A stretch of 47,135 nt of DNA from Archaeoglobi archaeon (GTDB lineage: Archaea > Halobacteriota > Archaeoglobi > Archaeoglobales > Archaeoglobaceae): positions 1 through 47,135 of the forward strand of contig JAPDIY010000031.1 in NCBI GenBank assembly GCA_029259335.1, written 5' to 3'. Below, piece after piece: positions 34,757 to 43,076 of this stretch (position 1 is the stretch's first letter; every line of letters begins with the position of its first letter). A program made the position numbers and the translations under genes. Under the pieces are notes generated by a model. That model made no database searches, was not told where the DNA came from, and worked only from the letters and a program-made list of their open reading frames with translations.

Positions 34757-36058
34757 ATGGTGAAGAAACTCCTTGTATTTGTGTTGGTTGGGATGGTGTT
34801 GTTTTTTGCTGGATGTGCGCAGCAGCAGCCGCAGCAGGCAACAACACCTGCTGGACCGAAGGAAGAGACACTCTACTTCGGAGCACCAATAAGTCTTTCT
34901 GGCAAGTTTGCTGAGGAAGGAAAGGCTTCGCTCTACGGAATGCAGGTGGCAGCGAAGTGGATAAATGAGCATGGTGGAGTAAAGGTAGGAGACACGACCT
35001 ATAAGATTGAGATAAAGTATTACGATGACGAATCAAAGAAGGAGAACGTTCAGAGCCTGATTGAGAGACTAGCGACTGTTGATAAGGTCAAGTTTATATT
35101 GGCGCCTTACAGCTCAGGATTGACATTGGCAGCAGCCCCCATAGCGGAGAAATATCAGGTTCTGCTGAACAGCCACGGCGGTGCGAGTGACTACATCTTT
35201 GAGCAGGGTTACTACTACGTTGTACAGACCTTAAGTCCAGCAAGCAAGTACCAGACTGGATTCCTCGATATGGTCAAGAAACTCGATCCAAATGCTAAGA
35301 GGGTCGCCCTTGTTTATGAGGATGGGGAGTTCTCAAGAGCCGTACATCAGGCTGCAAAGGAGTATGCTGAAGAGCTTGGTTTTGAAATAGTCTATGAGAA
35401 GACTTACCCAGCAGGAGCAACTGACCTGTCTCCGATTCTGAACGAGCTTAAGGCCACCAACCCGGACGTTATAATCGGTGGTGGACACTTCGCTGATGGG
35501 CAGTTGCTCGCCAAACAGCTTGCAGAACTCAACATAAACGTCAAGGCAATATCGATCCTCGTTGCCCCGACCTTCCCAGAGTTCTACGAGGCTCTTGGCA
35601 ACAAGGCTGAGGGTATCTGCGGACCTGCACAGTGGGAGGTTGGAGCCAGGTACACCCCTGATGTTGCTGATGAGCTTGGTGTAGAGTGGTACGGACCGAC
35701 ACAGGACGAGTTCCTAGCAATGTACAAGGAGTTGGCTGGCGAGGATGCTGTGCCTCCCTATCAGGCAGCTGAAGCTGCAGCAGCGGTGCTGAGCTATGCA
35801 AAGGCAATTGAGAAGGCACAGAGCCTTGATCCAGCTAAAGTCAGAGAAGCAATGAACGGTCTGAAGTTCATGTGCCTCTACGGTCTCTGGCAGATCGATC
35901 CGGAGACAGGAAAGCAGGTTGGACATGAGATGGACATCATACAGTGGCAGAACGGAGAAAAGAAGATCGTGTGGCCTGAAGCAGCAGCAACTGCAGACCC
36001 ATGCTACCCGATGCCCACGTGGGATGAGAAAGCTAGCGGAGCGACGTGTGGCAGTTGA
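34757..36058 (+). CDS. Liv-type ABC transporter substrate-binding lipoprotein
   Basis: The 433-residue periplasmic-binding protein of the branched-chain amino acid/amide type carries a lipoprotein signal with Cys20 (FFAGC) and a Gln/Ala/Pro-rich linker before the binding domain. Typical blocks are FGAPISLSGKFAEEGKASL, then ILAPYSSGLTLAAAPIAEKY, and a C-terminal LWQIDPETGKQVGHEM. The ligand could be a branched-chain amino acid, an amide or an aromatic/dicarboxylic acid. The four remaining transporter genes follow directly. Confidence 0.9.
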   Translation: MVKKLLVFVLVGMVLFFAGCAQQQPQQATTPAGPKEETLYFGAPISLSGKFAEEGKASLYGMQVAAKWINEHGGVKVGDTTYKIEIKYYDDESKKENVQSLIERLATVDKVKFILAPYSSGLTLAAAPIAEKYQVLLNSHGGASDYIFEQGYYYVVQTLSPASKYQTGFLDMVKKLDPNAKRVALVYEDGEFSRAVHQAAKEYAEELGFEIVYEKTYPAGATDLSPILNELKATNPDVIIGGGHFADGQLLAKQLAELNINVKAISILVAPTFPEFYEALGNKAEGICGPAQWEVGARYTPDVADELGVEWYGPTQDEFLAMYKELAGEDAVPPYQAAEAAAAVLSYAKAIEKAQSLDPAKVREAMNGLKFMCLYGLWQIDPETGKQVGHEMDIIQWQNGEKKIVWPEAAATADPCYPMPTWDEKASGATCGS

Positions 36059-36092
36059 TCGAATTTTTTAATTTTTAATTTTTGGTGATGTT
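36059..36092 (+). terminator. T-rich spacer after the binding-protein gene
   Basis: The 34-bp gap reads as three T-runs (AATTTTTTAATTTTTAATTT) followed by the GGTGAT ribosome binding site of the permease gene. It could act as a leaky terminator that keeps the binding protein in excess. Confidence 0.35.
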
Positions 36093-36983
36093 ATGGCTTT
36101 TGTGGAGCAGTTGATAGCGAACCTGCTGTACGGAGCGATACTTGGGGCAGTCTACGGACTTGCCACAATGGGTCTCAGCCTGATCTTCGGAGTTCTGAGA
36201 ATAGTCAATGTTGGTCACGGAGCTTTTATAATGATCGGAGCTTTCACGGCCTACTGGATGTTCACACTCTACGGAATTTCACCTGTCTTGTCCTTACCTT
36301 TGGCAATGGCTGCAGGTATGATCATCGGTGTTGCGGTATATCTCGTTGTTGTGAAAAGACTTGTTGATGCACCAGAACTTGCAACTCTGCTCGCGATGTT
36401 TGCGATAGGAATTTTCATTGAGGAGGCGGCGAAACAGATCTGGGGAGCCAACTACGTCGGTTATAGCTGGGAAATTGGCAGCATTTCCCTACCATTTACC
36501 GAGATCCCATACACGAAGCTTGTGGCTTTTATCTCAAGCATTTTGATTGCAGCAGCGGTTTATGTCTGGTTCAGGAAGACTAAACTTGGCAAAGCTGTCA
36601 GGGCGGTTGTAGAGGACAGAGAAGGTGCGCTGACTTGTGGTATCGATGTGAACAAAATCTATGCCCTCAGTTTCTCGTTGGGAATAGGGTTGACAGTGCT
36701 AAGTGGAGTTCTGGTTACACTCTTCACTCCTGTCGGAATAAACGCGTACATGGGTGGAGAATATACTCTGAAAGCTTTCGTTATAGCAGTTCTTGGAGGA
36801 CTTGCGTCTCCATGGGGCGCCTTCTATGCAGGGTTTATCTTCGGTCTGATAGAGAACGGCAGCTACACCTTGCTGGGATTGATTCCAGGAGTTGAGCCCT
36901 TCGGCCTCACAAGATTTGTAAGCTTTGTAGTGCTGATGCTCGTCCTCCTTCTGAAGCCAACCGGACTACTTGGAGGTGAGTGA
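36093..36983 (+). CDS. livH: Liv-type ABC transporter permease LivH
   Basis: The 296-residue membrane protein has about eight helices and the LivH pattern: GLATMGLSLIFGVLRIVNVG near the N-terminus, a central VRAVVEDREGALTCGID cytoplasmic loop and VLGGLASPWGAFYAGFIFG. It forms the import channel with LivM. Its TGA is directly followed by the livM ATG, and GGAGGTGAG at its 3' end serves as the livM ribosome binding site. Confidence 0.93.
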   Translation: MAFVEQLIANLLYGAILGAVYGLATMGLSLIFGVLRIVNVGHGAFIMIGAFTAYWMFTLYGISPVLSLPLAMAAGMIIGVAVYLVVVKRLVDAPELATLLAMFAIGIFIEEAAKQIWGANYVGYSWEIGSISLPFTEIPYTKLVAFISSILIAAAVYVWFRKTKLGKAVRAVVEDREGALTCGIDVNKIYALSFSLGIGLTVLSGVLVTLFTPVGINAYMGGEYTLKAFVIAVLGGLASPWGAFYAGFIFGLIENGSYTLLGLIPGVEPFGLTRFVSFVVLMLVLLLKPTGLLGGE

Positions 36984-37967
36984 ATGAAAAGTTACAGTCC
37001 ACTAATAACTCTGCTGCTCGCGTATCTTATCATGATAGCAATCGGACAGAGTATTCCCGGAATGTGGCAGCCTGTAATGCTCGTAATATTCTACATAGCC
37101 ATTGGACAAGCGTTAAACGTCTTCTTGGGAATGACAGGATACGTCAATTTCGGTTACGTTGCATTGCTTGGCGTTGGAGCATACGGTATGGGTGTAGCAC
37201 TTGGTTACTACAATGAACTCGGACTTATCCCAACACTGATATTGGGATTCATCCTCGCTGCCATTCTGGCACTGCTCGTCTCAGCAATTGTGGGTGGTAT
37301 AGCTCTCAGGCTGAGAGGTGCCTACTTTGCCATTGCAACGATTGGTGTCAACGAAGGTATCAAGTACCTGATAATGGGCGCAAAGATATGGGGAGGTTCT
37401 GAAGGCATTGTTCTTTCTGGAATTCTCAGAAAGTCATTTGGAGCGGAAACAATGAGATTTCTGTCCACAACATTCGCCGATGCTGGAGTGATTGTAGTTG
37501 CGATTGCTACTGGAGTTGTAACGGCATACATCCTCAATAGCCGTCTTGGATACGCTCTGATTGCCCTGAGAGAGGACGAAGAGGCTGCAAAGGTGATGGG
37601 AATAAACGTGACAAAGTACAAGCAGATAGCATTCATGATAAGCTGTGTACTTGCCGGATTAATCGGAGCAACTGCATGGACACTCAAACTGACCTACGTC
37701 TTCCCGCAGGATGTGTTTGCAATCAACTACACCGTTGAAGCGATAGTCATCGTCATGCTCGGTGGTGCTGGAACTCTGCTCGGCCCACTGGTCGGAGGGC
37801 TGATCTACGCGCTGCTGAAGTACTACCTCGCCATAGCGTTCCCTGGATTGCAGTTGTTAATCCTCGCACCACTGCTTATAGTAGTGATACTACTGTTTCC
37901 AGAGGGGGTTGTCGGCTATATTGCAAAAAAGGCCAGAGGAACACGATTGGAGAACTTCGTGAGGTGA
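36984..37967 (+). CDS. livM: Liv-type ABC transporter permease LivM
   Basis: The 327-residue membrane protein has about nine helices. The LivM pattern includes IGQALNVFLGMTGYVNFGYV, RLRGAYFAIATIGVNEG and the coupling loop ALIALREDEEAAKVMGINVT, followed by MLGGAGTLLGPLVGG. It pairs with LivH. Its stop overlaps the region that serves as ribosome binding site for livG. Confidence 0.93.
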   Translation: MKSYSPLITLLLAYLIMIAIGQSIPGMWQPVMLVIFYIAIGQALNVFLGMTGYVNFGYVALLGVGAYGMGVALGYYNELGLIPTLILGFILAAILALLVSAIVGGIALRLRGAYFAIATIGVNEGIKYLIMGAKIWGGSEGIVLSGILRKSFGAETMRFLSTTFADAGVIVVAIATGVVTAYILNSRLGYALIALREDEEAAKVMGINVTKYKQIAFMISCVLAGLIGATAWTLKLTYVFPQDVFAINYTVEAIVIVMLGGAGTLLGPLVGGLIYALLKYYLAIAFPGLQLLILAPLLIVVILLFPEGVVGYIAKKARGTRLENFVR

Positions 37968-37972
37968 TTCTG

Positions 37973-38707
37973 ATGCTACTAAAGCTTGAGGGTGTGACAA
38001 AGAGGTTTGGAGGTCTTGTTGCAGTCAACTCTGTGGATCTCGAAGTTGAAGAGGGAGAAAAGCTGGGTGTAGTGGGTCCAAATGGCAGCGGCAAGACGAC
38101 TCTTTACAATCTCATCAGCGGAGTTTACATGCCGGATGAAGGGCGAATATTCTTTGAAGGGAAGGAGATCACAAACCTCCCACCATATGACAGAACAAAG
38201 CTTGGGATTGCAAGAACTTTCCAGATTCCTCGCCCATTTGGCTCTGCAACGGTTAGAGAGAACGTTGCTATTGGAGCGATGTTTGGGATGGCAAACGCCG
38301 GAGTTGACGAAGCTCTTGAAATGGCAGATGACATGTTAAAGCTCGTCGGAATTTATGATCTCAAAGACAAGGAGGCGAAGCTGCTCACACCTCTCGAAAA
38401 GAAGCTCATGGAGCTTGCAAGAGCCCTTGCGATGAAACCAAAGCTTTTGCTTCTCGACGAATTGCTTGCAGGCATGAATCCAGCAAATATCAACGAGATT
38501 CTCGAACTGCTTGATAGGGTCAAGAAAGAAGAGAATATTGCAGTAATAGCAATGGTCGAGCACCTCATGCACGCTATAACGAAGTTCGCTGAAAGAGTTG
38601 TGGTGATGCATCAGGGAATGAAGCTAATTGAGGGACCGACAATGGAGGTGCTAAACGATCCGAAGGTGATTGAAGTTTATCTGGGGGAGAAGTTGAACGT
38701 GGGTTAA
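37973..38707 (+). CDS. livG: Liv-type ABC transporter ATPase LivG
   Basis: The 244-residue ATPase has Walker A GPNGSGKT (35-42) and Walker B LLLLDELLAG. The usual ABC signature is replaced by LTPLEKKLMELARAL, a variation seen in some LivG proteins. I start at the ATG at 37973: GAGGTGAT lies just upstream, and the in-frame GTG at 37964 is part of that site. It drives transport with LivF. Confidence 0.93.
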   Translation: MLLKLEGVTKRFGGLVAVNSVDLEVEEGEKLGVVGPNGSGKTTLYNLISGVYMPDEGRIFFEGKEITNLPPYDRTKLGIARTFQIPRPFGSATVRENVAIGAMFGMANAGVDEALEMADDMLKLVGIYDLKDKEAKLLTPLEKKLMELARALAMKPKLLLLDELLAGMNPANINEILELLDRVKKEENIAVIAMVEHLMHAITKFAERVVVMHQGMKLIEGPTMEVLNDPKVIEVYLGEKLNVG

Positions 38708-38717
38708 GGTGGTCTGA

Positions 38718-39422
38718 ATGCTTACGGTTAGGGAGCTCGAAAGTGGATACGGGGAGATGCAAGTTCTCTGGGGCGTAAATCTCGATGTCAGGGAGAAGAG
38801 TATAACGACGGTCTTGGGGCCGAATGGTGCCGGGAAAAGCACGACGTTAAAGACCATATTTGGAATTCTAAAGCCATGGAGTGGTACAGTAGAGTACATA
38901 GGAGAGAATGTAACCAACATGCCCCCTCACAAGAAGGTGGAACTCGGAATAACACTGGTTCCTGAGGGCAGACATCTCTTCCCCAACATGACTGTTGAGG
39001 ATAACCTCATCATGGGTGCCTATCTCAAAAGAGCAGAAGATAGACTGGAAGATTCTCTGGATCTCGTTTATACACTCTTTCCCAGATTGAAGGAGAGGGA
39101 GAAGCAGAAGGCAGGAACGCTCAGCGGTGGAGAGCAGCAGATGCTGGCGATTGCAAGAGCATTGATGACCTCTCCGAACCTCATTCTCATGGACGAGCCG
39201 AGTCAGGGTTTAGCGCCAAAACTGGTTAAGGAAGTGTTTGAGACTGTACTTAAGCTGAAAGAGGAGGGACTAACAATACTGCTTGTAGAACAGAATGTCT
39301 TTGCTTCTTTAGAGATTTCAGACTACGCATACGTTTTGCACGAGGGTAAAATTGCTTTTGGCGGAAGCGTTGATGAGGTCAGGGAGAGCGAAGAAATTAA
39401 AAAGGCTTACTTAGGTGTATGA
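38718..39422 (+). CDS. livF: Liv-type ABC transporter ATPase LivF
   Basis: The 234-residue ATPase has Walker A GPNGAGKST, the canonical signature LSGGEQQMLAIARAL and Walker B LILMDEPSQGLAPKLV. It follows livG by 10 bp, with AAGGTGG as ribosome binding site, and completes the five-gene importer. Its stop overlaps the start of the universal stress protein gene. Confidence 0.94.
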   Translation: MLTVRELESGYGEMQVLWGVNLDVREKSITTVLGPNGAGKSTTLKTIFGILKPWSGTVEYIGENVTNMPPHKKVELGITLVPEGRHLFPNMTVEDNLIMGAYLKRAEDRLEDSLDLVYTLFPRLKEREKQKAGTLSGGEQQMLAIARALMTSPNLILMDEPSQGLAPKLVKEVFETVLKLKEEGLTILLVEQNVFASLEISDYAYVLHEGKIAFGGSVDEVRESEEIKKAYLGV

Positions 39423-39817
39423 GTATGGCAATTGTTGTAGCAGTAGATCATTCGGAAAGGACTCCGAGAATTGTAGATTTTGCTGTTGAGGAGGCTAAGC
39501 TGAGAAATGAAAAACTAATATTCATACACTCCCTCTTCGGTGGGGACAAGACGAGTGAAAAGGAAATTGAAGCTGGAGAGAAGCTGTTAGACTACGTTGC
39601 TAGCCTTGCCCAGAGTAACGGAGTTGAGGCAGAGAAACATCTTCTCATAAGGGGTAAGGAGCCAGAAGAGGATATTGTAGAGTTTGCAGATGAAGTTAAT
39701 GCCTCCTTGATTGTCATAGGCGTCAGAAAAAGAAGACCTGCAGGAAAACTGCTTTTTGGAAGTGTCGCACAGCAGGTAATTCTTCAGGCAAAGCAGCCAG
39801 TTGTTTGCATCAAGTAA
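39419..39817 (+). CDS. Universal stress protein (UspA family)
   Basis: The 132-residue protein has the Usp fold: IVVAVDHSERTPRIVDFAVE at the N-terminus and the nucleotide-binding loop VIGVRKRRPAGKLLFGSVAQ at the C-terminus, which follows the ATP-binding type with one Gly changed. It overlaps livF (ATGA), so it is made with the importer; Usp genes often accompany transporter operons, where they may act as nucleotide-sensing partners. The ATG at 39425 is an equally good start given the spacing from AGGTG. Confidence 0.88.
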   Translation: MSMAIVVAVDHSERTPRIVDFAVEEAKLRNEKLIFIHSLFGGDKTSEKEIEAGEKLLDYVASLAQSNGVEAEKHLLIRGKEPEEDIVEFADEVNASLIVIGVRKRRPAGKLLFGSVAQQVILQAKQPVVCIK

Positions 39818-39894
39818 CTTATTTTTTTGCTTTGAATCTTACACAATTATATATACTTTGCCGCCTTATTTCGGAATTAAGGCAAACAGAAATA

Positions 39895-39905
39895 AATTTT
39901 AAACC
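39895..39905 (+). promoter_or_regulatory. TATA box of the hisA operon
   Basis: AATTTTAAACC lies about 25 nt before the ATG at 39925, so hisA mRNA is probably leaderless. This is why I discard in-frame codons reaching back to 39805. Confidence 0.5.
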
Positions 39906-39924
39906 TAAGCTTTTACTTCTCCAG

Positions 39925-40641
39925 ATGTTCAGAGTAATTCCGGCCGTTGATCTCAAGGATGGCAGGGTAGTAAGGCTTAGACAGGGGAAAGAGGATGAGA
40001 TCACCTTTGAGGCTGAAAATCCTGTTGAGGTTGCAAAGCAGTGGGTAGAAAGAGGAGCAAAGGTTCTGCACGTAATAGACCTGAGTGGGGCATTTCAGGG
40101 CAGGTTGAGACATGAAGATGTGATTGCTGAGATTGCAAAGCTTGCAGAAGTTCAGGTTGGAGGGGGGATAAGGGACTTTGATGTGGCTGAAAGGCTGCTA
40201 AAACTGGGCGTTGACAGGGTTATTTTTGGAACCTTGGCTGTGGAGAAGCCGGATGAGCTCAGAGATTTTGCAGAAAAATGGGAGAACAGGGTGATGATCG
40301 CGATCGACTCGAAAAAAGGGGAAGTTGCAGTTAAGGGCTGGAAGGAAACGGTGGAACTTACTCCGATTCAGCTTGCAAAGCTCTACGACAACCTGAAAGT
40401 TTCTTTCCTCTACACGAACATCGATGTTGAGGGGCTCGTTTCTGGAATAGAGAAGAGCAGAATCTCCGAAGTTCTTCGGGAACTAAAAAACCCGGTTTAT
40501 GTTGCTGGTGGCATAACAAGCGTTGATGACATCAGATTTGTGAAGAGGGCTGGGGCAGCAGGAGTTGTTATAGGCTCGGCTTTATACACTAAAAAGCTTA
40601 AATTTGAGGAGGCAATAAAGGTGGAGTATGAAAAAGTTTAG
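39925..40641 (+). CDS. hisA: ProFAR isomerase HisA
   Basis: The 238-residue TIM-barrel enzyme catalyses the fourth step of histidine synthesis, isomerising the N-linked ribosyl phosphate of ProFAR. The start IPAVDLKDGRVVRLRQG has the catalytic Asp, with VGGGIR and VYVAGGITSVDDI phosphate-binding loops and a second Asp in YTNIDVEGLVSG. It overlaps hisB by 14 bp. Confidence 0.94.
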   Translation: MFRVIPAVDLKDGRVVRLRQGKEDEITFEAENPVEVAKQWVERGAKVLHVIDLSGAFQGRLRHEDVIAEIAKLAEVQVGGGIRDFDVAERLLKLGVDRVIFGTLAVEKPDELRDFAEKWENRVMIAIDSKKGEVAVKGWKETVELTPIQLAKLYDNLKVSFLYTNIDVEGLVSGIEKSRISEVLRELKNPVYVAGGITSVDDIRFVKRAGAAGVVIGSALYTKKLKFEEAIKVEYEKV

Positions 40642-41167
40642 CAGAAAGACTGAGGAGACTGAAGTCACTGCAACCTTTGGAACAGAAAAGACAGAAGTCG
40701 AGACTGGAATTCCGTTTCTCGACCATATGCTGAAAACACTGGCAAAGCATTCCGGATACGGCATCGCTGTAAGGGCAAAGGGTGATAATGAGCACCACGT
40801 TATTGAGGATGTCGCCATCTGCCTTGGAAGTGCAATAGGGAGTGTTAACAAAAAAGGTATTGAAAGATTTGGAGATGCAATAATCCCGATGGATGATGCG
40901 GTAGCTATCTGTGGCCTCGATTTTAGCGGAAGAGGCGTTTTTGTTTTCGACGGTGAATTAAGGGATGGTGATATGAGAGCCGAGGATTTTCTGCACTTCC
41001 TCGACACCCTCTGCAGGAATGCGGGGCTCAACGTGTATCTGAAGGTAAAAGGGAGCAATTCACACCACATGATGGAAGCAGCATTCAAGGCTCTGGCCGT
41101 TTCTCTCGGAAAAGCTCTGAAAAAGAGTGGAGAGGACTACAGAAGTGCCAAGGGTGTGCTCGACTGA
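40628..41167 (+). CDS. hisB: Imidazoleglycerol-phosphate dehydratase HisB
   Basis: The 179-residue single-domain dehydratase catalyses a later step in histidine synthesis. The metal-binding histidine clusters are GIPFLDHML, DNEHHVIED and SNSHHMMEA with AAFKALAVSLG. It lacks the phosphatase domain found in some bacterial HisB. It overlaps hisA by 14 bp and shares one base with ccmA (ATGA type). Confidence 0.94.
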   Translation: MKKFSRKTEETEVTATFGTEKTEVETGIPFLDHMLKTLAKHSGYGIAVRAKGDNEHHVIEDVAICLGSAIGSVNKKGIERFGDAIIPMDDAVAICGLDFSGRGVFVFDGELRDGDMRAEDFLHFLDTLCRNAGLNVYLKVKGSNSHHMMEAAFKALAVSLGKALKKSGEDYRSAKGVLD

Positions 41168-41823
41168 TGATAGTAAGGGCCAAAAATCTGAGCAAAAAAT
41201 TCGGATCAGCTTACGCAATTCGCAATGTAGATTTCGAGCTTGATAGAAGGAAGATGGCGGTTCTCGGATACAACGGAGCAGGAAAGTCAACCCTTGCCAA
41301 GCTGATTGGAGGAATTTTGAGACCAACAGATGGTTTTCTGGAAGTGTTTGGCAAGAATCCTGCATTCTCCCCTGAGGTCAGAAGGAAAATAGGTATTGCA
41401 TCGCACAACCCGATGCTCTACAGGGAACTAACGGTCAGAGAGAACCTTGAGTTTTATTCGAAGCTTTACGAGTGCGATGCGGATATAGAGGAGCTTGCGG
41501 AGACATTTGGATTTGAGAGACTTCTAGACTGGAGGGTTTCTGAGCTTTCAAGAGGGTTTATGCAAAGGGTGGCTTTTGCAAAAGCACTGATCAACTCTCC
41601 CGAACTTCTTGTGCTCGATGAGATAACATCCGGACTTGACATCTCTGCCAAGGAGACCATACTTGACGTCCTGAAAAAATACAGGGGATGTCTGATCTTC
41701 ACAACTCACGTGCTGGATGAGGCGAAGTTCTGTGACTGCTTCCTCGTCCTGAAATCAGGGGAAAAAGCGTACTTCGGCAGGAAATACAATGAAGCTGTGG
41801 AGATACTGAATGAGGGCTCTTGA
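41167..41823 (+). CDS. ccmA: CcmA-like ABC transporter ATP-binding protein
   Basis: The 218-residue ATPase has Walker A GYNGAGKST, signature SRGFMQRVAFAKAL and Walker B LLVLDEITSGLD. It is followed with a 14-bp overlap by a CcmB-like permease, so the pair matches the cytochrome c maturation module that releases haem-bound CcmE. The name rests mainly on the partner; a general ABC-2 exporter is an alternative. It sits in a run with hisA and hisB. Confidence 0.82.
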   Translation: MIVRAKNLSKKFGSAYAIRNVDFELDRRKMAVLGYNGAGKSTLAKLIGGILRPTDGFLEVFGKNPAFSPEVRRKIGIASHNPMLYRELTVRENLEFYSKLYECDADIEELAETFGFERLLDWRVSELSRGFMQRVAFAKALINSPELLVLDEITSGLDISAKETILDVLKKYRGCLIFTTHVLDEAKFCDCFLVLKSGEKAYFGRKYNEAVEILNEGS

Positions 41824-42442
41824 GCTGGCAAAAAAAGATTTGAAGTCCGAAGTTAGGACAAAATCAAGCCTCAGTTTGATGCTTCTTTTCAGCCTTACTG
41901 CAGCCTTTCTCTTCAGCGCCGCAATATCCAATCCTAAGGAGATATTTTCCCCACTGTTGCTCCTGATCTTCCTCCTCACAGGAATACTTGGCTACTCCAC
42001 ATCCTTCTTGAAGGAATTCGATTCAGAAACGATTGAGGGGTTGAAGGCTTCTCCTCTCACACCGCAGCAGATTGTTGCAGGTAAAATGCTCTTCAACATT
42101 GCTCTGATGTTTACAGTTCAGGTAATCATTTTTCCTATCTGTTACGCCCTTTTTGACGTTTCAGGAAGCTTTATCCACTCTTTCTTGGTTTTCGCTGCCT
42201 GCAACTTATCCATCGCACTTACCATCACCGCTCTCTCCCCTCTGCTATCTCACTCCAAATCGAGGGAGATGCTTCTGCCAGTGATGCTTTTTCCCGTCAT
42301 ATTTCCTCTGATAAGTTCAACAGTCTCCCTCGTCAATCTTGCCCTTACAGGTTCAACTGACTACTACCAACTTCTTTTTGTTGCGGCATACACTGGCATA
42401 ATTCTAAGCATTTCGATGCTTACGGCGGAGAAGGTGTTATAG
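41810..42442 (+). CDS. ccmB: CcmB-like membrane permease
   Basis: The 210-residue protein has about six hydrophobic helices. It matches CcmB in length and in its ALELAKKDLKSEVRTKSSLS start, the FDSETIEGLKASPLTPQQIV loop and the MLLPVMLFPVIFPLISS segment. It should form the membrane part of the CcmAB complex in c-type cytochrome assembly. No ccmC, ccmE or ccmF follows; instead a decayed gene begins at its stop codon on the other strand. Confidence 0.85.
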   Translation: MRALELAKKDLKSEVRTKSSLSLMLLFSLTAAFLFSAAISNPKEIFSPLLLLIFLLTGILGYSTSFLKEFDSETIEGLKASPLTPQQIVAGKMLFNIALMFTVQVIIFPICYALFDVSGSFIHSFLVFAACNLSIALTITALSPLLSHSKSREMLLPVMLFPVIFPLISSTVSLVNLALTGSTDYYQLLFVAAYTGIILSISMLTAEKVL

Positions 42443-42871
42443 GCTTTTTCTCCAATTCTCTTTGATATTTCCATTTTTATGCATCCAATATTCGAACACT
42501 GCTGAAATTTCGCCTAACCTCTTGGAAATATCCGAGTTCGAGTAAAGGTTGGAATTTTTGGATAACATCAGCGAAGGCTCTAATTTAGACACGAAATTGT
42601 AGACAGATTTTAGTTAGCCTCTTCATTTATCCTCAAAAAAATTTCTGAGCTCATATCACTAATTCACTCGCTAACAGTATAAGAAATCTTTAATTCATAG
42701 AACATTGCCAGAATGATGATTTTAAGGATTTCTATGGATTTGTTTGTTGGAGTTATCTCATTTCTCGCTAAAGCTTTCTTCGTTTCTCTTGATTTTTAGT
42801 TTATCCACAATTTTTCTCAGAAGCTCCCATTTCTCGACCCCATTCTACTGGAATAACTCTAGTAATCTCAT
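42437..42871 (-). pseudogene. Heavily decayed gene, possibly a transposase N-terminal half
   Basis: The minus strand from the ATG at 42871 reads MRLLELFQ, an in-frame stop, then WELLRKIVDKLKIKRNEESF, a frameshift, EITPTNKSIEILKIIILAMF and YELKISYTVSE, more stops, MSSEIFLRINEEAN, another frameshift, and SVYNFVSKLEPSLML through to a stop at 42437. The pieces are consecutive and protein-like, so this is one gene broken by at least two frameshifts and several stops. Its helix-rich layout recalls N-termini of archaeal transposases, but that is a guess. Its end overlaps the ccmB stop. Confidence 0.5.
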
Positions 42872-43076
42872 TAAATAACTAAGAGAAAATCAATAATAAT
42901 TAATGGTATTTACGGTTTTTCATCTCTTTTATTTTTTGTTTAGAGTAGAACTGTGCGCTGATAAAAGAATAGAGTGGAAAAGTTGTTTGTTTTTGATATG
43001 GTGGTAGATGGGTGAGTTTGGAATAGGAATCGATGGAAAACCTTACAAAAAATAATTAATTTTAAAAAAGAAGAGT
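42872..43076. other. A/T-rich intergenic stretch
   Basis: Apart from the relic at 42437-42871, the 634-bp gap between ccmB and the protease gene holds only A/T-rich sequence. The stretch ends in AATTAATTTTAAAAAAG just past the protease stop; on the minus strand its T-rich tract may end protease transcription. I see no gene in it. Confidence 0.4.

Noticed and set aside
38380-38430. LivG lacking the LSGGQ signature as a sign of a dead ATPase
   Set aside because: Other LivG proteins also vary here, and Walker A and B are intact.
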